Shown here piece after piece: positions 54,061-63,499 of a stretch of DNA of 64,000 nt. This stretch comes from Bacteroidales bacterium. GTDB taxonomy: Bacteria; Bacteroidota; Bacteroidia; Bacteroidales; GWA2-32-17. The stretch spans positions 1 through 64,000 of the forward strand of contig JABUFC010000007.1 in assembly GCA_013314715.1 (NCBI GenBank), in the 5' to 3' direction. A program made the position numbers and the translations under genes. The first letter of the stretch is position 1. Each line of letters opens with the position of its first letter. The notes under the pieces were generated by a model, which worked only from the letters and a program-made list of their open reading frames with translations, did not search any database and was not told the origin of the DNA.

Positions 54061-54817
54061 AACCGTTATAGCTTTTTTTTCGTCATTAATTCTTATTAAG
54101 CAAATCCCTTTTAAATCGACAAGAATTGAAAGCAATGTATTAGAACAGTTTTATTTAATAAATGGCTCAAATTTATATATGTTTAGTAATGATGGAGTTG
54201 TTGTTCATAGCTATTCCAACAAAAATATTGGAGAAATTACTCAAGTCGATGTCTCAAATCCTATGCGTATTTTATTGTATTATGCAGATTTTAATCAATT
54301 ACATTTTTTAAATAATAAGCTGAGTCCTATTGCTTCACCCATTTTATTAGATGAATTAGGATATACTAGTGTGGGTGGTGTTTGTAATTCTTTTCAAAAT
54401 GGTTTTTGGATATACGATTCACAAAAAGAGCAACCTATTTTGTTCTCCTCTACTTTAGAATTAAAGTATAAAGGAACAACAATAACATTGCCCGATAGTG
54501 TAACATCTATTCCTCTTCTTATGTGCGAAGAAGGGAAACGTTTGTATTTAGCTTTTGCTGGTTATGGGCTTTATATTTTTGAACAAACAGGTAATTTATT
54601 GCGTTTTATTCCAATTGATGAGTTAAAATACATTCAAATAAAAGGAAATTATGCTTATTACTTAGCTAATCAAATTTTTTATCGTTTAGATTTAAATTCT
54701 TATCAAACTCAAATGATAGAAAAAAAGATTCAAAACTTTTATGGTTTTACGGTTTTAAGCGATAAAATAATTTTTGCAACCCACGATAGTTTATCGTTTT
54801 ATTCTATTCGTCAATAA
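54050..54817 (+). CDS. Exported beta-propeller-like protein of unknown function
   Basis: The 255-residue product has an N-terminal hydrophobic segment (TVIAFFSSLILIKQI) and repeated beta strands: FYLINGSNLYMFSNDGVVVHSYS, FHFLNN-like LHFLNNKLSPIASPI, KRLYLAFAGYGLYIFEQTGNLLRFI, KIIFATHDSLSFYSI. Such blocks suggest a small propeller. No catalytic motif is visible. Its start overlaps the acyl-adenylase stop by 11 bases, so the pair may be co-translated. After it, 54818-54987 holds only the lptB promoter region. Confidence 0.75.
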   Translation: MLIKTVIAFFSSLILIKQIPFKSTRIESNVLEQFYLINGSNLYMFSNDGVVVHSYSNKNIGEITQVDVSNPMRILLYYADFNQLHFLNNKLSPIASPILLDELGYTSVGGVCNSFQNGFWIYDSQKEQPILFSSTLELKYKGTTITLPDSVTSIPLLMCEEGKRLYLAFAGYGLYIFEQTGNLLRFIPIDELKYIQIKGNYAYYLANQIFYRLDLNSYQTQMIEKKIQNFYGFTVLSDKIIFATHDSLSFYSIRQ

Positions 54818-54975
54818 TAATCTAGTTATGTAAAAAAATATATTTTTTATTTTTAATATTCTAACAAATATTTATCAGTTTATATTATAAAGAAAGAAGA
54901 AGCATAAAGTTGTTTCTAAAATCTTTTAATAAAATAGGTAGAATGACACCAATTTTCATTTTTAATTTTTATCAT

Positions 54976-54983
54976 TAACTTTG
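54976..54983 (+). promoter_or_regulatory. TAACTTTG box four bases before the lptB start
   Basis: TAACTTTG, then CATC, then ATG. TTTT lies 19 bases upstream (54953-54956) in place of TTTG. It would give a transcript beginning at or near the start codon. Confidence 0.5.
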
Positions 54984-54987
54984 CATC

Positions 54988-55761
54988 ATGAATCATTCAT
55001 CAAAATTAAAGACAGAAGGATTAGTCAAAAAATACAAAGCGCGTACGGTTGTAAATGGTGTAAGTGTCGAAGTTAATCAAGGTGAGATAGTGGGTTTATT
55101 GGGGCCGAACGGTGCAGGTAAAACAACTACTTTTTATATGATAGTTGGTTTAATAAAACCCAATAGCGGTAGAATTTATTTCGATGATAAGGATATAACC
55201 GATTATGCTGTGTATAAAAGGGCTCAAATAGGTATAGGTTATTTAGCTCAAGAAGCTTCTGTTTTTAGAAAAATGACCGTAGAGGACAACATCCGTTCGG
55301 TATTAGAAATGTCGAATTTTACAAAAGAATATCAAAAAGAACGTTTAGAAACCTTATTGGAAGAGTTTGGTTTAAACCGTATTCGCAAGAGCTTAGGCAT
55401 TCAATTGTCGGGTGGGGAGCGACGTAGAACTGAAATAGCAAGAGCATTGGCACTCAATCCAAAATTTATTTTGCTCGATGAGCCTTTTGCCGGAGTTGAT
55501 CCCATTGCTGTAGAAGACATTCAAGAAATTGTTAGCCGTTTGCGCGAAAAAAATATTGGCATTATCATTACAGATCATAATGTTCACGAAACATTAAGCA
55601 TTACTAATAGAGCCTATCTACTTATCGAAGGCACCATTTTTAAATCGGGCACAGCCGAAGAACTTAGCGAAGACGAACAAGTACGCCGTTTATATTTGGG
55701 TAAAAATTTTGAATTACGAAAAACGGTTAAAACTCCGACTGAAAAAAATCTGAAGGAATAG
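54988..55761 (+). CDS. lptB: LPS export ABC transporter ATP-binding protein
   Basis: ATPase that powers lipopolysaccharide extraction from the inner membrane with LptFGC. The 257-residue chain has Walker [10 protein letters not shown], the Q-loop [21 protein letters not shown], signature LSGGERRR, Walker [13 protein letters not shown] and the switch ITDHNVHE. The Q-loop-to-signature region matches LptB. Its final 35 bases overlap the convergent cyanophycin-synthetase-like gene. Confidence 0.93.
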   Translation: MNHSSKLKTEGLVKKYKARTVVNGVSVEVNQGEIVGLLGPNGAGKTTTFYMIVGLIKPNSGRIYFDDKDITDYAVYKRAQIGIGYLAQEASVFRKMTVEDNIRSVLEMSNFTKEYQKERLETLLEEFGLNRIRKSLGIQLSGGERRRTEIARALALNPKFILLDEPFAGVDPIAVEDIQEIVSRLREKNIGIIITDHNVHETLSITNRAYLLIEGTIFKSGTAEELSEDEQVRRLYLGKNFELRKTVKTPTEKNLKE

Positions 55762-57967
55762 ACAAAATTGCCCTGCGAATATCTAATTCGTTTAAACCAT
55801 TTACGAATAGGCATAAACAAAGAGCTACCAATGCTTCTTTTTGGTATTTATTGTTTTGTGGTATATAGGTTAATTCATCAAGGTATAATGGCACTAAACG
55901 CTCTCGATCGGCATAAATAATAATTCTATCGCTGTCGTATAAGGCTACTGTTTTTCGTTTATCAAGTAAATCGCGAACGTTTTTGCTTTCGGGGTGTAGT
56001 GAAAAATATGCTGTACTAACATCGATACGTTCTTGAGCATCCATTATTAAAGGTTCATCGGCATTGAGAATAGCGGTACCATCTAATTCTATTTCCTCTA
56101 AAACAACCGATTTTGCATAAGCTACATCTTCAATATCACGTATATGGTCGTAGGTATAATATTCTTCTTGTTCCTCAATATTTAAAAAAATACCAATGGA
56201 GGCATAGCGATAACCTAATCCATATTCTAGAATACTTTCTACGGGTGTTTCGGTAATGGCAAAAGTAACGGTGGGATCTTTAAAAATAATAGCAGCATTA
56301 TTGCTATCAATGCTATTAATAGGGCGGAGTTTTTGGCCATTTATATAGATACCTGTGCTATTAATACATCCAACCACTTCGCCTTGATACAAATAAATAT
56401 GTTCGAGCATTTTAGCTAAAAATGTTTTACCCTTTGAACCTGTAATAGAAATATGAGGTATTTTAGACGGTACTTGATTGGGGAAAAGCATATCGACAAA
56501 AAGCTTTTGAACAGGTTGAGGATTACCAACTGTAGGATTGATATGCATTCTGAAGTCGGGAGCAGCATTTATCTCAATAACACGACCTTGATTTTCGTGC
56601 AACGAAAGTGAAATATCTTCAGAGATAATATCAACCCCTGTAACATCTAGATTTAGCAATTTACTAATTCGTTCGCAAACAAAACGATTATAGGGGTGGA
56701 CTTTATCGGTAACGTCGATAGAACTTCCGCCTAAACGCATATTCCCTGTGTTTTTTAAGAACAAACGCTTGCCTTTATCTAATATCGTGTTAAGGTTATA
56801 GCCTTTAATATCAAGAATTTTAAGAGTATCGTCGTCGATTTCTACTTTCGATAATTTTCCTTTATCGCCAAATTCCCGTAATGGATTAGCATTGAGTTCA
56901 TCGATGAGGTCTTTTATTGTTTTTTGTCCATCGCCAATTACATAAGGAGCTATAAGTTGAACAGCAGCTGCAAATTTTCCGTTGATGACTAATAAACGAT
57001 AAGTGTTTCCTGGTACAAATTCTTGTACAATAACTTCTTCATCGTATGTTTGAGCCCAGAAAAAGGCTTTTATTATTTTTTCTTCGGTGTCGAGATGAAC
57101 ATTTACGCGTTTGCCTCTATAACCTTTAGATGGTTTAATAACAACTGGCTTTTGTATGTTCTTAAAAAAGGCTAAGGCTTCGTTAACGGTGCTAGTAAGA
57201 ATACGAATAGGAACAGGAATGCCCATCTCTTCTAGCATTTTATAAGTTAGGTATTTATCATCGGTGTTCTCAACAGCGAGGTAACTTGTTTGTTGAGTAA
57301 GTGTTGCTCTAATGACTTTACGATAGCAACCTGTTCCAAGTTGTACAAAATTAAATTTATCTAAACGTTGTGTGGGTATTCTTCGTTGTTCGGCTTCGTT
57401 AACGATTTGTTGCGTCGAAAATCCTAGCATTCGCTTTTCACGAATAAAAATTAAATTTTCGATGATGGGATCCGTCGAAATAGGTTGTTTTGTAAGTATG
57501 CTATTGATGATATGAATAGCCATTTTACCTGCATATATACCAGCAAATTCATCAAAAAAACGAATAACCACATTATAAACACCTTTTTCTTTTGTTTCAC
57601 GTGTTTTGCCAAAACCCACGTTCATCCCAGCTAAATTTTGCAATTCAATTGCAAGATGCTCCATGACGTGCCCGAGCAGAGTGCCTTCGTCCAATCGCAT
57701 AAAAAAACCTCCTCGAACACCCATTGAACAATGGTGCTCGATTAAACTTGGTATTGTTGCTTTTAATGCCTCATTGAACCCTTCAATTTGATTTGTAAAT
57801 ACTTCGTCGAACTCATTAAGCCGTAACCTGAATCGTACTACTTGTGCACCACTGAAATAATTTGCCCCGATTAAGGTTTTATATGACTCTATAACTAAAG
57901 GACTGTTTAAAAAAGGCTGTTCTAATAGTTTAGAAATGTTCAATTTATCATTGTTTTCGTTCCACAT
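55727..57967 (-). CDS. Cyanophycin synthetase-like protein, short form
   Basis: The 746-residue protein has the order of CphA1: N-terminal domain ([44 protein letters not shown], ~60-180), ATP-grasp domain (~220-480, [14 protein letters not shown] and [15 protein letters not shown]), and a Mur-ligase-like domain with P-loop [14 protein letters not shown] near 520. Classical CphA1 has ~870 residues, so the C-terminal ligase lobe is cut short and ends at [14 protein letters not shown]. No cyanophycinase or second cphA is nearby. It may make a different amino-acid polymer or conjugate. Its end overlaps lptB by 35 bases. Confidence 0.85.
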   Translation of the reverse strand: MWNENNDKLNISKLLEQPFLNSPLVIESYKTLIGANYFSGAQVVRFRLRLNEFDEVFTNQIEGFNEALKATIPSLIEHHCSMGVRGGFFMRLDEGTLLGHVMEHLAIELQNLAGMNVGFGKTRETKEKGVYNVVIRFFDEFAGIYAGKMAIHIINSILTKQPISTDPIIENLIFIREKRMLGFSTQQIVNEAEQRRIPTQRLDKFNFVQLGTGCYRKVIRATLTQQTSYLAVENTDDKYLTYKMLEEMGIPVPIRILTSTVNEALAFFKNIQKPVVIKPSKGYRGKRVNVHLDTEEKIIKAFFWAQTYDEEVIVQEFVPGNTYRLLVINGKFAAAVQLIAPYVIGDGQKTIKDLIDELNANPLREFGDKGKLSKVEIDDDTLKILDIKGYNLNTILDKGKRLFLKNTGNMRLGGSSIDVTDKVHPYNRFVCERISKLLNLDVTGVDIISEDISLSLHENQGRVIEINAAPDFRMHINPTVGNPQPVQKLFVDMLFPNQVPSKIPHISITGSKGKTFLAKMLEHIYLYQGEVVGCINSTGIYINGQKLRPINSIDSNNAAIIFKDPTVTFAITETPVESILEYGLGYRYASIGIFLNIEEQEEYYTYDHIRDIEDVAYAKSVVLEEIELDGTAILNADEPLIMDAQERIDVSTAYFSLHPESKNVRDLLDKRKTVALYDSDRIIIYADRERLVPLYLDELTYIPQNNKYQKEALVALCLCLFVNGLNELDIRRAILSIPSDFFQSEF

Positions 57968-58131
57968 ATATTGGGCATAAATTATTGCTTAAAGATAAGA
58001 AAAACTTTCTCATGGTTTGTAAATTTTTTATATAAAATCCATTAATCGCCTAATAGTCAATTAGATAACAAATAATTTTTATGTTGAATTAAGCTCAAGA
58101 TTATCAACAAATTAAAAAAGTTATTAACAAT

Positions 58132-58166
58132 GTGGGAAAAAGTGTAAAAAAATGTAATAATGTGGG
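58132..58166 (+). promoter_or_regulatory. Array of MraZ-type operator boxes
   Basis: Four pentamers start every 10 bases: GTGGG at 58132, GTGTA at 58142, ATGTA at 58152 and GTGGG at 58162. The outer two match the known MraZ box (TGGG core, repeats spaced by five bases) exactly; the inner two are degenerate. They lie just upstream of the TATTTTTG box, where MraZ would block RNA polymerase. Confidence 0.78.
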
Positions 58167-58177
58167 AAAATTTTGTT

Positions 58178-58185
58178 TATTTTTG
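58178..58185 (+). promoter_or_regulatory. Promoter box of the dcw operon
   Basis: TATTTTTG fits TAnnTTTG and lies 16 bases before the mraZ ATG. The upstream TTTG element is not obvious, as the MraZ boxes occupy that position. Confidence 0.6.
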
Positions 58186-58201
58186 AAAGTCAATTTTAAG
58201 T

Positions 58202-58666
58202 ATGATTACATTTATCGGCGATTATCCATGTAAGGTAGATTCTAAGGGAAGAATCTTGATGCCTGCTGCATTTAAAAAGCAGATGGGCGACAAGGTTATT
58301 GACCGTTTTGTAGTAAAAAAATCTATTTTCGAGAAGTCGCTGATGCTTTATCCTTACGATGAGTGGGAACGTCAAATTACTATTTTGCGATCTAAAATAA
58401 ACCCATATAATCGCGCACACTCCGAATTTCTTAGAGAGTTCTTTAAAGGAACGGCCGAAATTACGCTCGATAACAATAGTCGCCTTTTAATTCCTAAGCG
58501 TTTACTCGATTGGGCGAATATTACAACTGATGTTATTCTTGCTGGACAAGACGATAAGATTATGATTTGGGATAAACATAGCTACGAATCGCAAACACTT
58601 ACCGACGAAGAATTTGCTTCGCTCGCAGAAAAAATTTTAGGCAATAACGAATTAAACGATAAATAA
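58202..58666 (+). CDS. mraZ: Transcriptional regulator MraZ
   Basis: The 154-residue protein consists of two AbrB-like MraZ domains: FIGDYPCKVDSKGRILMPAAFKKQM (first) and GTAEITLDNNSRLLIPKRLLDW (second). MraZ oligomers bind direct repeats in their own promoter and repress the dcw cluster. The 10-bp-spaced boxes immediately upstream provide the target. Its stop codon is directly followed by the rsmH ATG. Confidence 0.95.
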   Translation: MITFIGDYPCKVDSKGRILMPAAFKKQMGDKVIDRFVVKKSIFEKSLMLYPYDEWERQITILRSKINPYNRAHSEFLREFFKGTAEITLDNNSRLLIPKRLLDWANITTDVILAGQDDKIMIWDKHSYESQTLTDEEFASLAEKILGNNELNDK

Positions 58667-59572
58667 ATGGGGTTCTATCATAATCCCATATTATTACATC
58701 AAGCAGTTGATGGATTAAATATCCATGAAAATGGGGTTTATCTCGACCTTACATTTGGTGGAGGTGGATATACTTCTGAGATTTTAAAAAGAGCTCAAAA
58801 TATAAAAGTACTTGCATTCGATATAGATAGCGATGCACTTAAAAACGAACTGGACGATAATCGTGTTACGCTTATTCATGCTAATTACCGATTTTTCGAC
58901 CATTTTCTGAAATATTTAGCTGTCGATAAAGTAGATGGAATCGTAGCCGATTTGGGTGTCTCGTCGCACCAATTTGATACAGCTGAGCGAGGTTTCTCGT
59001 TCCGCTTTGATCATAGCCCTCTTGATCTTAGAATGAACCAAGAAATGAAATTGACGGCAGCTCAGATAGTGCAAACATACGAACAAAATAAATTAAGTTA
59101 TATTTTTTATCATTATGGAGAGGTAGAAAATGCCTCAAAACTTTCTAATATTATTGTAGAAAGACGTGAGTCGAAAAAAATTGAAACCGTTAGTGATTTT
59201 TTAGAGGTTATTCAACCTCTAATTCCAAAAGGTAAAGAGCATAAATACTTAGCTAAAGTTTTTCAGGCATTGAGAATTGAAGTCAATGACGAAATAAATG
59301 CCTTAAAAGAAATGCTCAACAAAACTATACATTACATAATAACTGGAGGCTATTTAAGCATTGTAAGTTATCACTCACTAGAAGATACACTAGTAAAAAA
59401 TTTTTTTAAAAGTGGAAATTTTGAAGGCGTAATACCTAAAGATTTTAAAGGAATGCCCCTCAAAACTCCCTTTGTACAAACTCACAAAAAAGCTATACAA
59501 CCATCCGAAAATGAAATAGCAATTAACAATAGAGCAAGAAGTGCAAAACTTAGAATTGGAAAACGCCAATGA
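58667..59572 (+). CDS. rsmH: 16S rRNA m4C1402 methyltransferase
   Basis: Methylates N4 of C1402 in the ribosomal decoding centre. The 301-residue protein has FYHNPILLHQAVDGLNI, the SAM-binding YLDLTFGGGGYTSEIL, GIVADLGVSSHQFDTAERGFSFRFDHSPLDLRMN (family signature) and YLSIVSYHSLEDTLVKNFF. It begins at the base after mraZ and overlaps the ftsL-like gene by four bases (ATGA). Confidence 0.95.
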   Translation: MGFYHNPILLHQAVDGLNIHENGVYLDLTFGGGGYTSEILKRAQNIKVLAFDIDSDALKNELDDNRVTLIHANYRFFDHFLKYLAVDKVDGIVADLGVSSHQFDTAERGFSFRFDHSPLDLRMNQEMKLTAAQIVQTYEQNKLSYIFYHYGEVENASKLSNIIVERRESKKIETVSDFLEVIQPLIPKGKEHKYLAKVFQALRIEVNDEINALKEMLNKTIHYIITGGYLSIVSYHSLEDTLVKNFFKSGNFEGVIPKDFKGMPLKTPFVQTHKKAIQPSENEIAINNRARSAKLRIGKRQ

Positions 59573-59946
59573 CCGACCAGCAAAAACATATTGACCCTAA
59601 AGCATCAAAAAAGGAATTGTTTCGTTCCATTTTAGATGGTTCGTTGCTCACGCGTGAGCTTATATTAAAAAATTTGCGATTTATTCTTTACTTAGTTTTT
59701 CTAGGATTGCTTTACATTGCTAATCGAAATCATGCTGAACACCTTTTACGCGAAACCATTAAATTAAAAAAAGAAATAGAAGAACTTAAAGCCGAACAAT
59801 TATCGGTATCGTCTAAGCTAATGCAGATGTCTCAACAAAGCGAAGTTGAAAAACTTATGCAGCAGCAACAATTAGAATTGAGTAACTCTGATAAACCACC
59901 ATATAAAATTACACTAACATGTCGGAAGCAAAAAAAGACATATTGA
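59569..59946 (+). CDS. FtsL-like cell division protein
   Basis: The 125-residue protein has a cytoplasmic N-terminus, one transmembrane helix (FILYLVFLGLLYIANR, ~50-65) and a periplasmic coiled coil (ETIKLKKEIEELKAEQLSVSSKLMQMS). This is the form of the FtsL_2 family, and the position between rsmH and ftsI is the normal ftsL slot. Sequence similarity to classical FtsL is low, as is usual. It overlaps ftsI by 28 bases. Confidence 0.85.
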   Translation: MTDQQKHIDPKASKKELFRSILDGSLLTRELILKNLRFILYLVFLGLLYIANRNHAEHLLRETIKLKKEIEELKAEQLSVSSKLMQMSQQSEVEKLMQQQQLELSNSDKPPYKITLTCRKQKKTY

Positions 59947-62036
59947 TTCGTATAGGATTGTTATATATTGGAATGGTGGTTTTTTCAATCATCATTTTAG
60001 GACGTGTTTTATATTTACAGATTATTGAAGGTTCTTACTGGAAATCGAAAGCTTATCAGATAAGTCAGAAAAATATTATTATTCCACCTATGCGTGGCAA
60101 TATTCTATCGAGTGATGGAAAAATATTAGCAACTTCGGTACCTTATTACGAAATCAGACTCGATTTTAGAGCCGAAGGTTTAAAAAAAGATACTTTCTAT
60201 AAGCATATCGATTCGTTATCGTTTTATTTAGCTCAATTATTTGCCGATAAAACGGCTTCAGAATATAAAAAGGAATTAACACATGCATTCAAAAAAGGTT
60301 ATCGTTACTATTTATTAAAGCGTAAAGTCGATTATCCGCAACTAAAAAAATTAAAAACGTTTCCACTATTCAGAATGGGACCCAATAAGGGTGGATTTAT
60401 TGCTGTGCAATTATATTATCGGGCAAAACCATTTGGTCAATTAGCTTCACGTACTTTGGGCTATGCAAGTGCCGATAGGGTTGTGGTTGGCATAGAGGGA
60501 GCTTTTGATAGCTATTTGAGAGGAAAAGAAGGAGTGCAAATGATGCAACGCTTAGCAGGAAATATTTGGATGCCGATTAATAACGGCAATACCATTGAAC
60601 CTAAAGATGGATTAGATGTAGTTACTACAATAGATGTTAATTTACAAGATGTCGCTCATCATTCGCTTTTAACCCATTTAAAACAACATGGGGCTAAATA
60701 TGGATGTGCTATTGTAATGGAAACACAGACAGGACATATTAAAGCTATTGCAAACCTCGAATACGACACCGCTAAACAAGATTATATCGAAAAATTCAAT
60801 TATGCCATTGGCGAAAGTGTTGAACCTGGTTCTACTTTTAAATTGGTTACCATGCTAGCAGCACTCGAAGAAGGTTGCATTAAAATAACCGATACTATTA
60901 ATACAGGTAATGGCGTTGTTACTTATTATGGTGCAAAAATGAAAGATGCACACGAAGGAGGTTTGGGAAAAATTTCAGTAGCCGATGTCTTTGCTTATTC
61001 TTCAAATGTTGGTACTTCAAAAATCGCTACATCGTGTTTTGCTCGAGATCCAAAAGTTTTTGTTCAACGCATTTACAGCTTGCACCTAAACGAAAAGCTT
61101 GGATTACAAATAAAAGGTGAAGGAACTCCGATTATTAAAGACCCTTCTGATACTTCATGGTCCGGACTTACACTTCCTTGGATGTCTATTGGTTATGAGG
61201 TAAAAGTTACACCTATGCAAATTCTTACTTTATATAATGCGGTTGCTAATAATGGAAAAATGGTAAAACCATTGCTTATAAAGGAACTTCGATATAGAGG
61301 AAGTGTTACCAAAGAGTTTGAGCCAGTTGTTATCAGCCCTGCTATTTGTTCAGAACAAACTTTAAAATCACTCAAAATAATGCTCGAAAGAGTGGTCGAA
61401 AAAGGAACAGCAAAAAACTTAAACCATTCGCCTTACAAAATTGCAGGTAAAACAGGTACGGCTCAAATAGCAAGGGGCAAACATGGATATAAAGACGAAA
61501 ATGCGGTTAAAACCTATCGTGCGTCGTTTGTAGGTTATTTCCCTGCCGATAATCCTAAATATAGTATTATAGTGGTAGTCAATTCACCTTCAAACAGTGT
61601 TTATTATGGCAATTTAGTAGCAGGACCGATTTTTAAAGAAATTGCAGATAAAATTTATGCCACTCATGTAGATATCCAAAAAGATTACGTTGCTGCTGAT
61701 AGTTTACAAAACAAACTTCCTGTTATTAAAAAAGGATATGCCAAAGATATTATGGCATTAAAAAAATATTTTCGTTTACAAAATGTTATTGAAAATCCAT
61801 CACTTAGATGGGCGGTTGCTCATGCCAATGACAAAAAAATAATTTTAAAATCATTTAATTATTCGAAAAAGTATGTGCCCGATGTTGTAGGAATGGGGTT
61901 ACGCGATGCTATGCATATTTTAGGAAATGCTGGTATGGAGGTAAGAATCGTAGGAAGAGGCAAAGTTGTTAAACAGTCATTGCCGGCAGGAACTCAAATA
62001 GAAAAAGGTGCCATTATTTATTTGGAATTAAGCTAA
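59919..62036 (+). CDS. ftsI: Septal peptidoglycan transpeptidase FtsI (PBP3) with a PASTA domain
   Basis: Class B penicillin-binding protein of the divisome, 705 residues. It has one N-terminal membrane helix (LLYIGMVVFSIIILGRVLYLQII), the pedestal domain (PPMRGNILSSDGKILATSVPYYEI), and the transpeptidase motifs S305-T-F-K308, SSN (YSSNVGTSKIA) and K511-T-G-T514. A C-terminal PASTA domain (YVPDVVGMGLRDAMHILGNAGMEVRIVGRG) follows, as in SpoVD-like and Bacteroidota FtsI. It overlaps ftsL and lies two bases before murE. Confidence 0.94.
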   Translation: MSEAKKDILIRIGLLYIGMVVFSIIILGRVLYLQIIEGSYWKSKAYQISQKNIIIPPMRGNILSSDGKILATSVPYYEIRLDFRAEGLKKDTFYKHIDSLSFYLAQLFADKTASEYKKELTHAFKKGYRYYLLKRKVDYPQLKKLKTFPLFRMGPNKGGFIAVQLYYRAKPFGQLASRTLGYASADRVVVGIEGAFDSYLRGKEGVQMMQRLAGNIWMPINNGNTIEPKDGLDVVTTIDVNLQDVAHHSLLTHLKQHGAKYGCAIVMETQTGHIKAIANLEYDTAKQDYIEKFNYAIGESVEPGSTFKLVTMLAALEEGCIKITDTINTGNGVVTYYGAKMKDAHEGGLGKISVADVFAYSSNVGTSKIATSCFARDPKVFVQRIYSLHLNEKLGLQIKGEGTPIIKDPSDTSWSGLTLPWMSIGYEVKVTPMQILTLYNAVANNGKMVKPLLIKELRYRGSVTKEFEPVVISPAICSEQTLKSLKIMLERVVEKGTAKNLNHSPYKIAGKTGTAQIARGKHGYKDENAVKTYRASFVGYFPADNPKYSIIVVVNSPSNSVYYGNLVAGPIFKEIADKIYATHVDIQKDYVAADSLQNKLPVIKKGYAKDIMALKKYFRLQNVIENPSLRWAVAHANDKKIILKSFNYSKKYVPDVVGMGLRDAMHILGNAGMEVRIVGRGKVVKQSLPAGTQIEKGAIIYLELS

Positions 62037-62038
62037 GT

Positions 62039-63496
62039 ATGAAAACAATAAGCGACATATTAAAATATATCCAACCATTAGAGATCGTTGGTAATGTTAC
62101 CGAAAAGAAAATTAATAAGCTTTACCTCGATTCAAAAATGGTAAAGCCCAATTCTTTGTTTATTGCTATTAAAGGGACTAATGTAGATGGACATCAGTTT
62201 ATAGATGACGCTATTTTAAATGGTGCTTCGTTTATAGTGTGCGAAAAAATACCATTAGATATTAGAAGCGATGTTGTTTACATTAAAGTAGAAGATACAT
62301 TAAAAGTAACAAGTAAAATAGCAGCAGCATATTACGATTTTCCCTCAGAGAAACTAAAGGTAGTTGGTGTAACAGGGACGAACGGAAAAACTACTATTGC
62401 TACACTTTTGTATCGCTTATTCCGCTATATGGGAGAACGTGTAGGATTATTATCGACTGTTATCAATTATGTCGATTCTAAAATGTATCCTGCTACTCAC
62501 ACCACACCAAACCCAATTGAATTGCAACGATTATTACACAAAATGGTTGAAGCTGGTTGTCAATATTGTTTCATGGAGGTAAGTTCACATGCTGTTGTAC
62601 AACATCGTATCGATGAGGTTAAATTTACGGGTGGAATATTTACAAATATTACACACGACCACCTCGACTATCATAAAACTTTTGAAGAATATCTTAAAGC
62701 AAAGAAAACATTTTTTGATCATTTGCCAAACGATGCTTTTGCATTAACGAATATAGACGATAAAAATGGCAAAATTATAGTTCAAAATACAAAAGCAAAA
62801 GTTTATACTTATGCATTAAAGAGCTTAGCCGATTTTCATGCTAAAATATTAGAAAAGCATTTAGATGGTACACTTGTGCAATTCGATAATCAAGAGGTTT
62901 GGATCAACCTTATCGGCGAGTTTAATACATATAATATGTTAGCTATTTATGCTGCAGCAATTTTACTTCAAAAAAATAAAGAGCAAATACTAACTGATAT
63001 AAGCCTATTGAAAGCAGTTGATGGACGTTTTGAATATTTCAATTCGCCTCAAGGATATACAGCCATTGTAGATTATGCTCATACGCCCGATGCATTGATA
63101 AAAGTTCTTACAACGATTAACGATTTAAAAAAAGAAAATGCAAAAGTTATTGTAGTGGTTGGTGCCGGTGGAAATCGTGATAAAACCAAACGTCCTATAA
63201 TGGCAAAAGAAGCAGCTCGTTTATGCGATAAGCTTATTCTCACTTCTGATAATCCACGATACGAAAAGCCAGAAGATATTTTAAATGATATGTTACAAGG
63301 GCTTGAAAGTATCGAACGGCAAAAAACACTCACTATTGTTGATAGAAAAGAAGCCATTCGCACAGCTTTAATGTTAGCTCAAAATAACGATATCGTTTTA
63401 GTTGCTGGTAAAGGACACGAAACATATCAGGAAATTAATGGTGTTAAGCATCATTTCGATGATAGAGAAGTAATTAAACAATATTTAAAAATTTAA
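62039..63496 (+). CDS. murE: UDP-N-acetylmuramoyl-L-alanyl-D-glutamate--2,6-diaminopimelate ligase
   Basis: Adds the third amino acid of the murein stem peptide. The 485-residue enzyme has ATP-binding VGVTGTNGKTTIATLL, ATHTTPNPIELQ, CFMEVSSHAVVQHRID and FTNITHDHLDYHKTF. The substrate-selecting motif is D404-N-P-R407 (TSDNPRYE), the meso-diaminopimelate form, not the lysine form DNPA. This indicates an A1-gamma-type cell wall. It starts two bases after ftsI. Confidence 0.95.
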   Translation: MKTISDILKYIQPLEIVGNVTEKKINKLYLDSKMVKPNSLFIAIKGTNVDGHQFIDDAILNGASFIVCEKIPLDIRSDVVYIKVEDTLKVTSKIAAAYYDFPSEKLKVVGVTGTNGKTTIATLLYRLFRYMGERVGLLSTVINYVDSKMYPATHTTPNPIELQRLLHKMVEAGCQYCFMEVSSHAVVQHRIDEVKFTGGIFTNITHDHLDYHKTFEEYLKAKKTFFDHLPNDAFALTNIDDKNGKIIVQNTKAKVYTYALKSLADFHAKILEKHLDGTLVQFDNQEVWINLIGEFNTYNMLAIYAAAILLQKNKEQILTDISLLKAVDGRFEYFNSPQGYTAIVDYAHTPDALIKVLTTINDLKKENAKVIVVVGAGGNRDKTKRPIMAKEAARLCDKLILTSDNPRYEKPEDILNDMLQGLESIERQKTLTIVDRKEAIRTALMLAQNNDIVLVAGKGHETYQEINGVKHHFDDREVIKQYLKI

Positions 63497-63499
63497 TTT

